Part shown: positions 1 through 6,444 of the stretch, in pieces
How the letters are laid out: each line of letters opens with the position of its first letter
Position numbering within the stretch: position 1 is the stretch's first letter
Source: Candidatus Aminicenantes bacterium UBA2199
GTDB taxonomy: Bacteria; Acidobacteriota; Aminicenantia; UBA2199
Length of the DNA: 8,218 bases
NCBI GenBank assembly: GCA_002327965.1
Contig: DCVB01000018.1
Location: 3,626 to 11,843, forward strand
Direction of reading: 5' to 3'
Notes under the pieces: generated by a model
Told to the model about the DNA's origin: nothing
Databases searched by the model: none
The model's input: the letters and a program-made list of their open reading frames with translations, nothing else
Position numbers and translations under genes: made by a program

Positions 1-908
1 GCGCCGAGAGCCACGCCACCATCTCCGGGGTGGCCCATTTCGTCGGCCGCGACGAGAAGGACACCTTGGACATGGTCAAGGAGCTGCTCGGCTACCTGCC
101 CGCCTCCAACCTGGAGCCGCCGCCGGATGTGGAGGGCAGCGACCCCTTCGACCGCATGGACGACCGGCTGAACGAGATCGTTCCGGTCAACCCCAACAAG
201 CCCTATGACGTCAAGGAGCTGATCTTGGCCGTGGTCGACCACCGGAAGTTCCTCGAGGTCCACAAGGGTTACGCCCAGAACCTGGTGGTCGGCTTCGCCC
301 GTTTGGGCGGGCGCTCGGTCGGCATCATCGCCAACAACCCGGCGATCTTCGCCGGCACGCTTGACGTGCAGGCCTCGATGAAAGGGGCGCGCTTCATCCG
401 CTTTTGCGATGCCTTCAACATCCCGCTGGTCAGCTTCGTCGACGTCCCCGGCTTCCTGCCCGGCCGCGACCAGGAGCAGCTGGGCATCATCAAGCACGGG
501 GCCAAGATGCTCTTCGCCTATTCCGAGGCCACGGTGCCCAAGTTGACGGTCATCACCCGCAAGGCCTACGGCGGGGCGTACATCGTCATGAGCTCCAAGC
601 ACCTGGGCGCCGACGTGGTCTGCGCCTGGCCGACGGCCGAGATCGCGGTCATGGGCCCGCAGGGGGCGATCAACATCATTTTCAAGAAGGACATCTCCGA
701 GGCCGTCGAGCCGGAGACGGTGCGCGAGCGGCTGATCACCGAGTACAAGGAAAAGTTCGCCAACCCCAAGGAGCCCGCCGCCTACGGGTACGTCGACGAG
801 ATCATCCTGCCGGTGGAGACCCGCCCCTTCCTGATCAAGAACCTGGAAGCCCTGGCCAACAAGACGCAGAAGCTGCCCCCAAAGAAACACGGCAACATCC
901 CCCTCTAA
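1..908 (+). CDS. Acyl-CoA carboxylase carboxyltransferase (beta) subunit, propionyl/methylmalonyl-CoA type, 5'-truncated
   Basis: This is the C-terminal 301 residues of a biotin-dependent acyl-CoA carboxyltransferase, which moves the carboxyl group between carboxybiotin and an acyl-CoA such as propionyl-CoA. The reading frame is open from base 3 to the first in-frame stop (TAA 906-908). The GTG at 30 is not the real start, because the frame continues upstream with family-typical residues (SGVAHFVGRDE). About 200 N-terminal residues must lie outside the window. Counting from codon 30, visible hallmarks are DVPGFLPG (138-145), the RKAYGGAY oxyanion region (177-184) and AWPTAEIAVMGPQGA (199-213). 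The residue after GGAY is Ile185, where propionyl-specific enzymes usually carry Asp. The stop lies 9 nt before the next start, and the Shine-Dalgarno of that gene abuts it, so the two are cotranscribed. The family is certain; the exact acyl-CoA, and carboxylase versus decarboxylase (MmdA-like) use, is not. Confidence 0.95.
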   Translation, partial: AESHATISGVAHFVGRDEKDTLDMVKELLGYLPASNLEPPPDVEGSDPFDRMDDRLNEIVPVNPNKPYDVKELILAVVDHRKFLEVHKGYAQNLVVGFARLGGRSVGIIANNPAIFAGTLDVQASMKGARFIRFCDAFNIPLVSFVDVPGFLPGRDQEQLGIIKHGAKMLFAYSEATVPKLTVITRKAYGGAYIVMSSKHLGADVVCAWPTAEIAVMGPQGAINIIFKKDISEAVEPETVRERLITEYKEKFANPKEPAAYGYVDEIILPVETRPFLIKNLEALANKTQKLPPKKHGNIPL

Positions 909-917
909 GGTGAGGAC

Positions 918-2405
918 ATGAAAGAGAAGGTCCTGATCCCCACCCGGGGCGTCATCGCCCTGGACATCATCAACTCGCTCAACAGCATGGGCATGGAGAC
1001 GATCCTGATGCACTCGCCGGAGGATGCGCTCTCCCTGCCCGTCAAGCTGGCCGATCGCAGCTTCAAGTTCTATTCCTCGCGCCTTGAGGACAGCTACCTG
1101 GACGCCGAGGCCATCCTGGAAAAGGCGCGTGAGGTCAAGGCCGGCTACATCCACCCCGGCTACGGCTTCCTGGCCGAGAGCCCGGAATTTGCCCGCGGCT
1201 GCCGCGAGAACGGCATCCGCTTCATCGGCCCCGAGTCCGGCGTGCTGGCCGCGGTGGAGGACAAGCGCCGGCTGCGGCAGACGGCCGCAGCCATCGGGCT
1301 GCCGGTGCTAAAGCACTCCGAGATGCTGCGCAGCCCCCTCGACTGCGAGGCCTGCGACGAGGGCTTCACCTACCCGCTGATCATCAAGCCGCTCAAGGGC
1401 TCGGGCGGGCGGGGCATCCGCGTCGCCGATTACCGGCGCGAAGCCCAGGAGCAGGTGGCCAACCTGCTCAAACGCGAAGACAACGCCCGCAACGGCGTCT
1501 TTTTCGAGGAGTTCCGGCCGTATGCCCACCATATCGAGATCCCCTTCTTCCGCGATGCAAAAGACAACATCCTGTTCCTGCCCGAGATCGAGTCGTCGAT
1601 CCAGCGCCGCTTCCAGAAGATCTTCCAGGAATCGCCCTCGCCCAACGTCGACGAGCGGCTGCGCGCCTGCCTCTACGAGCGCTCGCAGGCGCTGCTCAGG
1701 AAGATCGATTACGTGGGGCTCGGCTACGTCGAGTTCCTCGTCGAGAACAACGAGTGCGTCTTTTCCGAGATCAACCCCACTTTCCAGATCAACACCCTGA
1801 TCTCCGAAGTGCACTTGAGCTCCAACTTCCTGAAGAAGCAGGTGGTGATCTCCCGCGGCGAGCTGCTGCACGACGTGAGCGGCGTCCGCATCGTCAAGCC
1901 CAAGCACCACGTGCTCCTGGTCTCGCTGATGGCCGAGGACCCCTACAGCAACTTCCTGCCCTCCAGCGGCCAGATCAGCCACTTCTTCCACTACTCGACC
2001 ATCCGCAACGTCTTCAAAACCACCATCTACACCGGGGCGCGCGTGACGCCGATGTACGACCCCTTTATCGGCAAGATCCTCACTTATGCCGTCGAACGTC
2101 CCAACGCCATCAACGACATGCGCAGCTTCCTGGACAACATCATCATCCGCGGCATCCGCACCAACCTGGTCTTCCTCAAGCACCTGCTGCAATGCGAGAG
2201 CCTGCGCCAGGGCGACACCATCGTCGATTTCCTGAACCTGAAGTTCGACTTCACCAAGCTGAAGAATTCCGAGGAGGAGGCGGTCATCGCCGCGGCGCTG
2301 CTGGCGGCCGATTTCCATCTCGACAACCGCCGCAAGAACTACAAGGCCAAGCTCGAGAAGATGAAGCAGCCGGGGTTCCTCAAGCGGCTCTTCAGCCCCT
2401 ATTGA
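918..2405 (+). CDS. Biotin-carboxylase-like subunit (AccC family, ATP-grasp) with substituted bicarbonate/biotin-site residues
   Basis: A 495-residue ATP-grasp protein of the biotin carboxylase family, which normally uses ATP and bicarbonate to carboxylate biotin. Start ATG 918 follows GGTGAGG at 909-915. The N-terminal domain has IHPGYGFLAE (78-87). The ATP-grasp and C-terminal domains align without obvious gaps to E. coli AccC around the active site. Retained equivalents are K116, K157 (AccC K159), a Gly-rich loop 160-166, H205 (H209), K234 (K238), E272 (E276), E284 (E288), N286 and Q290. Lost are R292 (here T288), E296 (N292) and R338 (V365), so the usual NPRxQVEH motif reads NPTFQINT. The protein is about 45 residues longer than AccC, with a basic C-terminal tail resembling the start of the alpha-subunit linker in fused carboxylases. 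It could be a divergent active enzyme or a non-catalytic subunit. The alignment was done by eye from memory of AccC. Confidence 0.9.
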   Translation: MKEKVLIPTRGVIALDIINSLNSMGMETILMHSPEDALSLPVKLADRSFKFYSSRLEDSYLDAEAILEKAREVKAGYIHPGYGFLAESPEFARGCRENGIRFIGPESGVLAAVEDKRRLRQTAAAIGLPVLKHSEMLRSPLDCEACDEGFTYPLIIKPLKGSGGRGIRVADYRREAQEQVANLLKREDNARNGVFFEEFRPYAHHIEIPFFRDAKDNILFLPEIESSIQRRFQKIFQESPSPNVDERLRACLYERSQALLRKIDYVGLGYVEFLVENNECVFSEINPTFQINTLISEVHLSSNFLKKQVVISRGELLHDVSGVRIVKPKHHVLLVSLMAEDPYSNFLPSSGQISHFFHYSTIRNVFKTTIYTGARVTPMYDPFIGKILTYAVERPNAINDMRSFLDNIIIRGIRTNLVFLKHLLQCESLRQGDTIVDFLNLKFDFTKLKNSEEEAVIAAALLAADFHLDNRRKNYKAKLEKMKQPGFLKRLFSPY

Positions 2406-2413
2406 GGTGAACC

Positions 2414-2929
2414 ATGAAGTACAAGTTCATGCTGGACAAAAAGGTCGTCGAGGCCGAGATCGCCAACAGCGCCACCTTCCATTCGCCCACCGAGATCAAG
2501 ATCGACAAGAACAAGCTCGAGATCCTGATCGGCGAGATCAAGGACGACGAGGTGCTCTCGTTCTTCGTCGACAACAAGCTGCACCAGGTCGAATTCATTC
2601 GTGACGAGAACGGTTATCCTCAGGGCATTTACGTCGACGAGGAACTCTACTCGGCATCGCTGCTCAAGATCGACAGCCTGTTCTACTACAAGGAGAAGCC
2701 GGTCAGCGCCTCCAAGTCGGGCACGGTGCGCAGCTTCATCCCCGGCTGCATCCGCAAGATCTACTTCCGCGCCCAGGACCGGGTCGAGGAGAACGACATC
2801 GTCCTCATCCACGAGGCCATGAAGATGGAAAACGAGATCCGTGCCCCCAAGTCGGGGGTGATCAAGTTCATGGGCGTCCAGGAAGGGGACAACATCCTGG
2901 CCAACCACCTGCTGTTCGAGATCGAGTAA
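2414..2929 (+). CDS. Biotin carboxyl carrier protein of acyl-CoA carboxylase
   Basis: A 171-residue protein that carries covalently bound biotin between the carboxylase and carboxyltransferase sites. The C-terminal biotinyl domain spans about residues 96-171 and contains EAMKMEN (134-140), with Lys137 as the biotinylation site. The SKSGTV turn (100-105) and RAPKSGV (143-149) are the two hairpins of the domain. Residues 1-95 are charged and look folded. They lack the Pro/Ala-rich linker of AccB, and they sit where the BT (biotin carboxylase-carboxyltransferase bridging) domain lies in fused alpha subunits. ATG 2414 is preceded by GAGGTGA (2404-2410), which overlaps the upstream stop codon, 8 nt from stop to start. 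Together with the preceding gene it looks like a split propionyl-CoA carboxylase alpha chain. Biotinylation by BirA is known for the motif and inferred here. Confidence 0.93.
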   Translation: MKYKFMLDKKVVEAEIANSATFHSPTEIKIDKNKLEILIGEIKDDEVLSFFVDNKLHQVEFIRDENGYPQGIYVDEELYSASLLKIDSLFYYKEKPVSASKSGTVRSFIPGCIRKIYFRAQDRVEENDIVLIHEAMKMENEIRAPKSGVIKFMGVQEGDNILANHLLFEIE

Positions 2930-2962
2930 TCCCGCCCATCTTCTCCCGTTCCCCGGCGCTTC

Positions 2963-2991
2963 TTTCCAATCGGGCGCCCCTCTGGTAGAAT
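2963..2991 (+). promoter_or_regulatory. Predicted sigma70-type promoter upstream of the membrane protein-folK pair
   Basis: TTTCCA (2963-2968), a 17-nt spacer and TAGAAT (2986-2991), with the upstream TGG making an extended -10. It lies in the 98-nt gap after the carboxylase cluster and would give a leader of roughly 30 nt before the start at 3028. Boxes match consensus at 4/6 and 5/6. Prediction by eye. Confidence 0.45.
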
Positions 2992-3027
2992 CGATGCGAC
3001 CGGATCGCGATATCTGCGGAGGGCGGC

Positions 3028-3675
3028 ATGAACGACATGGTTTCCGGATTGATCGTGGCGGCGGTCACGGCCGTCGCGGTGGCGGCCATATTCTTCTGGA
3101 CAGGCCGGGTGAAAAACAGGAAGATCGAGGCGTTGCGCTCCTTATGCATCCAGCGCGGCTGGAACTACGAGCGCGTTAGCGGCTCCCGGCATCACGGCCA
3201 CCGCATCACGGGCGACGGCTGGGTGTTCGAGGCCATCTCCCGCTCCGGCGGCCGCGAGACGGCCCCCGGCTCGTCTGACTGGGCCCATTCCTCCCAGTGG
3301 CGCGCCGTCGGCGAGGACCCCGGGCGCGGCACGTTCATGCTGGGCAGCCGCCTGGGCGGGATGCTCGATCTCTCCAGGATGCCGCCGCAGCTCCTTATCC
3401 GGTACCTGGGCGATGAGATCGCCGGGCTGCGGCCCTTTGCCGCCGGCGAGCGGCTGGATGCGCGCTATGTCCTGTTCGCCGGCGAGAAGCCGCCGGCGCT
3501 GGGCTTCCTGGAGGCGCGCAGCGAGGATCTCCTGCTGGCCTGGCCCGGGAAGCGTCCCATCGTCGTCCGCTCTTCGCCGGCCCGGCTTTCCCTGACGGCG
3601 CTGAACCAGCGCCTGGAGGAACCGCAGGCGGTCGCCGCTTTCATCGAGCTGGGGCAGAGCCTGGCGGCGCGCTAG
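3028..3675 (+). CDS. Uncharacterised membrane-anchored protein
   Basis: A 215-residue protein that I do not recognise. One hydrophobic helix (about residues 5-24) is followed at once by the basic cluster RVKNRK (27-32). By the positive-inside rule this suggests a single-pass anchor with the C-terminal part in the cytoplasm. The soluble part begins with a short helix leading to RGWNYERVSG (43-52), then a Gly/Trp-rich stretch (GDGWVFEAI, SDWAHSSQWRAV) that looks beta-rich, and ends in a helix-forming tail. There are no catalytic motifs I can name. ATG 3028 follows CGGAGGG (3017-3023), a good Shine-Dalgarno. The stop lies 17 nt before folK, so the two probably share the promoter at 2963-2991. 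A role in folate metabolism should not be assumed from that. Confidence 0.8.
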   Translation: MNDMVSGLIVAAVTAVAVAAIFFWTGRVKNRKIEALRSLCIQRGWNYERVSGSRHHGHRITGDGWVFEAISRSGGRETAPGSSDWAHSSQWRAVGEDPGRGTFMLGSRLGGMLDLSRMPPQLLIRYLGDEIAGLRPFAAGERLDARYVLFAGEKPPALGFLEARSEDLLLAWPGKRPIVVRSSPARLSLTALNQRLEEPQAVAAFIELGQSLAAR

Positions 3676-3692
3676 GGGAGAGGAGGAGGGGA

Positions 3693-4253
3693 ATGGCGAA
3701 AATCAAGGGAAAAAACGGCTGCCTGCCCGAGGGCTACCGCCCCGCATGCGCGATCCGGCCGCAGTCGGGCGAGCGTCTCTATTATCTCGGGCTGGGGTCG
3801 AACCTGGGCGACCGCCGGGCACATCTCGACCGCGCCCTCTCTTTCCTAGCCGGGCTGGGGCACCTGCTGAAGCGCTCCTCGATCTACGAGACCTCGCCCG
3901 TGGGCATGCCCGGATCCGCCCCGTTCCTGAACATGGTGGCGACCCTGGCCACTGCCCTGGAACCCCTCGACCTGCTCCGGGAGTGCAAGACCTACGAGGC
4001 TGGCCAGGGGCGCGCCCTGGCGGATTCCCATTTGCGCGACCGGGTGATCGACATCGACATCCTGCTGGCGGGGAGCATGGTCATGAGCACTCCGGAACTG
4101 ACCCTGCCGCATCCGCGCCTGGCCGAGCGCGGCTTCGTCCTGGTGCCGTTGTTCGAGATCGCCCCCAAGCTGCTGCATCCGGTCGAAAAGGTCACCGTGG
4201 CGCGCCTCCTCGCGAGGCTGAAAGGCGGGGAGACGATCACGCGCCTGGACTAG
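3693..4253 (+). CDS. folK: 2-amino-4-hydroxy-6-hydroxymethyldihydropteridine pyrophosphokinase (HPPK)
   Basis: HPPK transfers pyrophosphate from ATP to 6-hydroxymethyl-7,8-dihydropterin, the step before dihydropteroate synthase in folate biosynthesis; it is cytosolic. Visible motifs are LGLGSNLGD (32-40), YETSPVG (65-71), FLNMV (78-82), RVIDIDIL (117-124) with Mg-binding Asp120 and Asp122, and LPHPRLAERGFVLVPL (138-153). Equivalents of E. coli R82, R92, H115 and R121 are kept (R107, R117, H140, R146); those of R84 and W89 are leucines. A 31-residue basic N-terminal extension precedes the usual first strand. It is forced by the sequence, since no in-frame ATG, GTG or TTG lies between 3693 and the core and AGGAGG (3681-3686) is ideally placed. 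It follows the membrane protein gene by 17 nt and converges with the ligase gene 85 nt downstream. Confidence 0.95.
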   Translation: MAKIKGKNGCLPEGYRPACAIRPQSGERLYYLGLGSNLGDRRAHLDRALSFLAGLGHLLKRSSIYETSPVGMPGSAPFLNMVATLATALEPLDLLRECKTYEAGQGRALADSHLRDRVIDIDILLAGSMVMSTPELTLPHPRLAERGFVLVPLFEIAPKLLHPVEKVTVARLLARLKGGETITRLD

Positions 4254-4338
4254 AACCGCCGCCGGCCTGGAACCTTTCCCGGCGCTGGATATGAGACTTG
4301 TTCCCCAGGGTCAGGCTCTCGACCGGGTTTCCCGTCTC

Positions 4339-6042
4339 TTAGTTGCCGGGGGTGATGTAGAGGTAGCGCTTGACCTTGTTGGTCGGCGTCTTCTCGAACG
4401 GCTCGGGGTGCTCGATGATCTTCGCGATCTGCGAAAAGGCGGGCAACTGGGCGTTGATGCGCTGGCGCGCCTGCTCCAGGGTCTCCGCGGTCAGCCGGGT
4501 CGCCTCGCTGGCGTCCAGCTTGCTGCGCTCGAACTCGCGGTCCAGCACGTCGTAGTCCAGGTAGGCCTTGACCTGCAGTTTGCCGCCTTCCTCGAAGACC
4601 ACCGCTTCCTGGAAGTAGGGCTCCTGGAGGATCTTCTGCTCGATGGCCTCGGGGTAGATGTTCTCGCCCGAGGGGCCGATGATGACGTTCTTGCTGCGCC
4701 CCTTGATGAACAGGTAGCCCTCCTCGTCGAAATAGCCCAGGTCGCCCGTCCGCAGCCAGCCGTCGGGAAGGAAGATCTCGGCGCTGGCGTCGGGATTCTT
4801 GTAGTAGCCGCCCATGACGATGGGGCCCTTGACGACGATCTCGCCGACACCGCTGGCGGGGTCGGGTTCGTGGATCTTCATCTCGATGCCCGGGATGGGC
4901 TTGCCGCAGGAGCCGACCTTGACCCGGCCGAAGGGGTTGATGGTCATGATCGGCGCCGTCTCGGTCATGCCGTAGCCGGTGGAGTAGCTGATGCCGGCAT
5001 CGCGCAGGAACACCTCCACGTCCTCGTTCAGCGAGGCGCCGCCGAACATGAAGAAGCGCAGCTTGTCGCCGAAGGACTTGACCAGCTTGCGCCCGGCCAC
5101 CTGGTGCAGTTTCCTGCGGAAAAAAACGAGGGGGTAGAGCTTGTTGATGACCCGCTTGCCCTGGATCTGGGGCAGGATCTTCTTGCGGAAGATCTTGTCG
5201 ATGACCAGGGGCACGGTGAGCACCGCCGTCGGCTTGACCGTTTCCATGGCCGCCAGCAGCTTCTGCGGCGTGGGCAGGCCGCTCATGTAATAGATGCTGG
5301 CGCCGATGGCGATGGGACAGAGCATGCCGCCGGTGGCCTCGAAGGTGTGGGCCAGCGGCAGGATGGAGAGAAAACGGTCGTTGGAGTTGATGGGGAAGCG
5401 CTCGATGCCGTTGACCACGTCGAACACGATGTTGCGGTGGCTGAGCATGACCCCCTTGGAATGGCCGGTCGTGCCTGAGGTGTAGATGATCACCGCCAGG
5501 TCGTCGGGCTCCACTTCGGGGAAGCGCAGCTGGGTATCGCCGTCGGGGACGCTCCGCTGCCGGCTGCGCTTGAACAGGCTCAGGGTCTTTTCGATCAGCC
5601 CCGGGCGATGCTTCTGCCGGTCCTCGTAGGTGAAGTTTTCCAGGTCGCAGACGAACTTCAGCGCCTCGTCGTCCAGCCCCTCGAGCTTCGGGCGCTGCCT
5701 GGCCTCGATGAAGATGCCCTGCGACTCCGAGTTGCGCAGGATGTGGCGGGTATCGGTCTCGGGAAAGCCGGTCAGGATGGGGACGGCCACGGCGCCCATC
5801 GAGGTAACGGCCAGGTAGGCGATCACCCAGTTGGGGCAGTTCTCGCCCATGATGGCCACGCGGTCGCCCTTCTGGATGCCGCGCGCGGCCAGGGAGCCGG
5901 CGGCCTCCTGGATCTGCTGCTTCAGCTGCAGGTAGACGATGGGCTGTTCCCCGACCGAGGCGATCGACGGCAGGCTGCCGTATTGGTCGAAGGTCCTTTC
6001 CAGAAGGCACTTGACGGTCAATTGCTCGAGTTCGACAATCAT
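4339..6042 (-). CDS. AMP-forming long-chain fatty acyl-CoA ligase
   Basis: A 567-residue member of the ANL (acyl-CoA synthetase) superfamily, which activates a carboxylic acid with ATP and loads it on coenzyme A through an acyl-adenylate. Domains and motifs in order: the N-terminal domain; P-loop YTSGTTGHSKG (187-197); LPLAHTFE (228-235); FGGASLNED (333-341); YGMTETAP (357-364); GWLRTGDLGYFDEEGY (428-443); and the C-terminal lid with KTPTNKVKR (551-559), where Lys556 is the expected catalytic lysine. Length and the LPLAHTFE and hinge motifs fit long-chain ligases, but chain length cannot be read from sequence. Start ATG 6042 has AAGGAGA on the minus strand (6048-6054), 5 nt away. The gene has its own strong promoter at 6070-6098. 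No paired carboxylase or beta-oxidation gene is on this strand in the window. It may feed acyl-CoAs to lipid synthesis or degradation; the direction is not decidable here. Confidence 0.95.
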   Translation of the reverse strand: MIVELEQLTVKCLLERTFDQYGSLPSIASVGEQPIVYLQLKQQIQEAAGSLAARGIQKGDRVAIMGENCPNWVIAYLAVTSMGAVAVPILTGFPETDTRHILRNSESQGIFIEARQRPKLEGLDDEALKFVCDLENFTYEDRQKHRPGLIEKTLSLFKRSRQRSVPDGDTQLRFPEVEPDDLAVIIYTSGTTGHSKGVMLSHRNIVFDVVNGIERFPINSNDRFLSILPLAHTFEATGGMLCPIAIGASIYYMSGLPTPQKLLAAMETVKPTAVLTVPLVIDKIFRKKILPQIQGKRVINKLYPLVFFRRKLHQVAGRKLVKSFGDKLRFFMFGGASLNEDVEVFLRDAGISYSTGYGMTETAPIMTINPFGRVKVGSCGKPIPGIEMKIHEPDPASGVGEIVVKGPIVMGGYYKNPDASAEIFLPDGWLRTGDLGYFDEEGYLFIKGRSKNVIIGPSGENIYPEAIEQKILQEPYFQEAVVFEEGGKLQVKAYLDYDVLDREFERSKLDASEATRLTAETLEQARQRINAQLPAFSQIAKIIEHPEPFEKTPTNKVKRYLYITPGN

Positions 6043-6069
6043 GGGCGTCTCCTTGCTCTATGCCTTGGA

Positions 6070-6098
6070 ATAGTAGTGAATGGGAAGCGGAATGTCAA
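6070..6098 (-). promoter_or_regulatory. Sigma70-type promoter for the acyl-CoA ligase gene
   Basis: Read on the minus strand: TTGACA (6093-6098), a perfect -35 box, a 17-nt spacer, then TACTAT (6070-6075) as a 4/6 -10 box. It ends 15 nt before the Shine-Dalgarno of the ligase, giving a short leader of about 20 nt. This is one of the best promoter matches in the window. Prediction by eye. Confidence 0.65.
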
Positions 6099-6114
6099 TG
6101 GAAGAGGGTGTAGG

Positions 6115-6135
6115 GCAGACGGCGGACGGCAAGAG
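6115..6135 (+). repeat. Degenerate heptamer repeat, GCRGACG type
   Basis: Three adjacent 7-nt units: GCAGACG, GCGGACG and a decayed GCAAGAG. A comparable G-rich 7-nt pattern occurs at 7991-8018 in the other gene-free region. Short and imperfect, so it is supported mainly by the other heptamer tracts. Confidence 0.4.
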
Positions 6136-6228
6136 TAGGATGGGGAAAAGCGCATTAAAGGAGAAAGGCAAGAGGGAATAAGGTGAAAGTAAGAGAAGAG
6201 CAAGAGAAATTACAGCGATTGGAGAAAC

Positions 6229-6270
6229 AAAGGCAAACGACAAAAGGAAAAAGGCAAAAGGAAAAAAGCA
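6229..6270 (+). repeat. Heptamer tandem repeat, AAAGGMA type
   Basis: Six consecutive 7-nt units read AAAGGCA, AACGACA, AAAGGAA, AAAGGCA, AAAGGAA and AAAAGCA. The period is exactly 7, which argues against a coding origin. All six units lie between genes. The plus strand is nearly pure purine. Confidence 0.75.
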
Positions 6271-6347
6271 ATGGGCGCAAGACAGGTGACTGGAAGCCCG
6301 GAAGCGAAAGGGACATCTGTTTTCCGCAGGCGTGAAAAAAGAGAAAG

Positions 6348-6376
6348 TTGTTTTGCCGTGCAAGTAAGGGCATAAT
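6348..6376 (+). promoter_or_regulatory. Predicted sigma70-type promoter upstream of the exported coiled-coil protein
   Basis: TTGTTT (6348-6353), a 17-nt spacer and CATAAT (6371-6376). The -10 box is 5/6, the -35 box only 3/6. Transcription would start near 6383 and leave a leader of about 60 nt that contains the hairpin at 6402-6430. Prediction by eye. Confidence 0.45.
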
Positions 6377-6401
6377 TGTTTTAGAAAATCCATTCTTTTG
6401 T

Positions 6402-6430
6402 GCGGCCCGGACATGAAGGCTTCAGGCCGC
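6402..6430 (+). promoter_or_regulatory. Leader hairpin just before the ribosome binding site
   Basis: GCGGCC (6402-6407) pairs perfectly with GGCCGC (6425-6430). Inside it, TGAA (6414-6417) pairs with TTCA (6421-6424), stacked directly on the outer stem with a 6-nt bulge on the left. The Shine-Dalgarno of the next gene starts at 6433, two bases after the hairpin, so the structure could affect ribosome access or mRNA stability. No poly-T follows, so it is not an ordinary terminator. Function is inferred only. Confidence 0.35.
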
Positions 6431-6444
6431 CGAAGGAGAGAGGA

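Larger units (their letters stand above)
6043..6444. other. 402-nt intergenic region, purine-rich on the plus strand
   Basis: No credible gene is present. From the left it holds the leader and promoter of the minus-strand ligase, then about 180 nt (6100-6285) in which the plus strand is almost all A and G with 7-nt repeats. An ordinary segment (6286-6347) follows, then the forward promoter and leader hairpin of the next gene. Open frames crossing it translate into low-complexity leucine/phenylalanine-rich strings and are not believable. Base composition is clearly richer in A than the flanking genes. Confidence 0.75.

Noticed and set aside
4260..4284. Possible bidirectional terminator between folK and the ligase gene (CGCCGG/CCGGCG stem)
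   Set aside because: Only a 6-bp stem with a 13-nt loop and no T-run on either strand; GC-rich sequence gives such stems easily.
4322..4333. CGGG-TTT-CCCG hairpin just after the ligase stop
   Set aside because: A 4-bp stem is too weak to call a terminator.
4291..5478. Long open frame on the plus strand opposite the ligase gene
   Set aside because: It mirrors the codon pattern of the ligase, is rich in Val/Asp/Leu/Gly without any motif, and has no convincing ribosome site; a GC-rich shadow.
6229..6270. CRISPR-like array
   Set aside because: Units are 7 nt with no spacers and no cas genes nearby; it is a simple tandem repeat.
6353..6376. TTGCCG as -35 box for the CATAAT at 6371
   Set aside because: The spacer would be only 12 nt; TTGTTT at 6348 gives the proper 17.
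6400..6444. GTG 6400 as start of the coiled-coil protein
   Set aside because: No Shine-Dalgarno, it overlaps the leader hairpin, and it would bury the signal sequence; ATG 6445 fits better.
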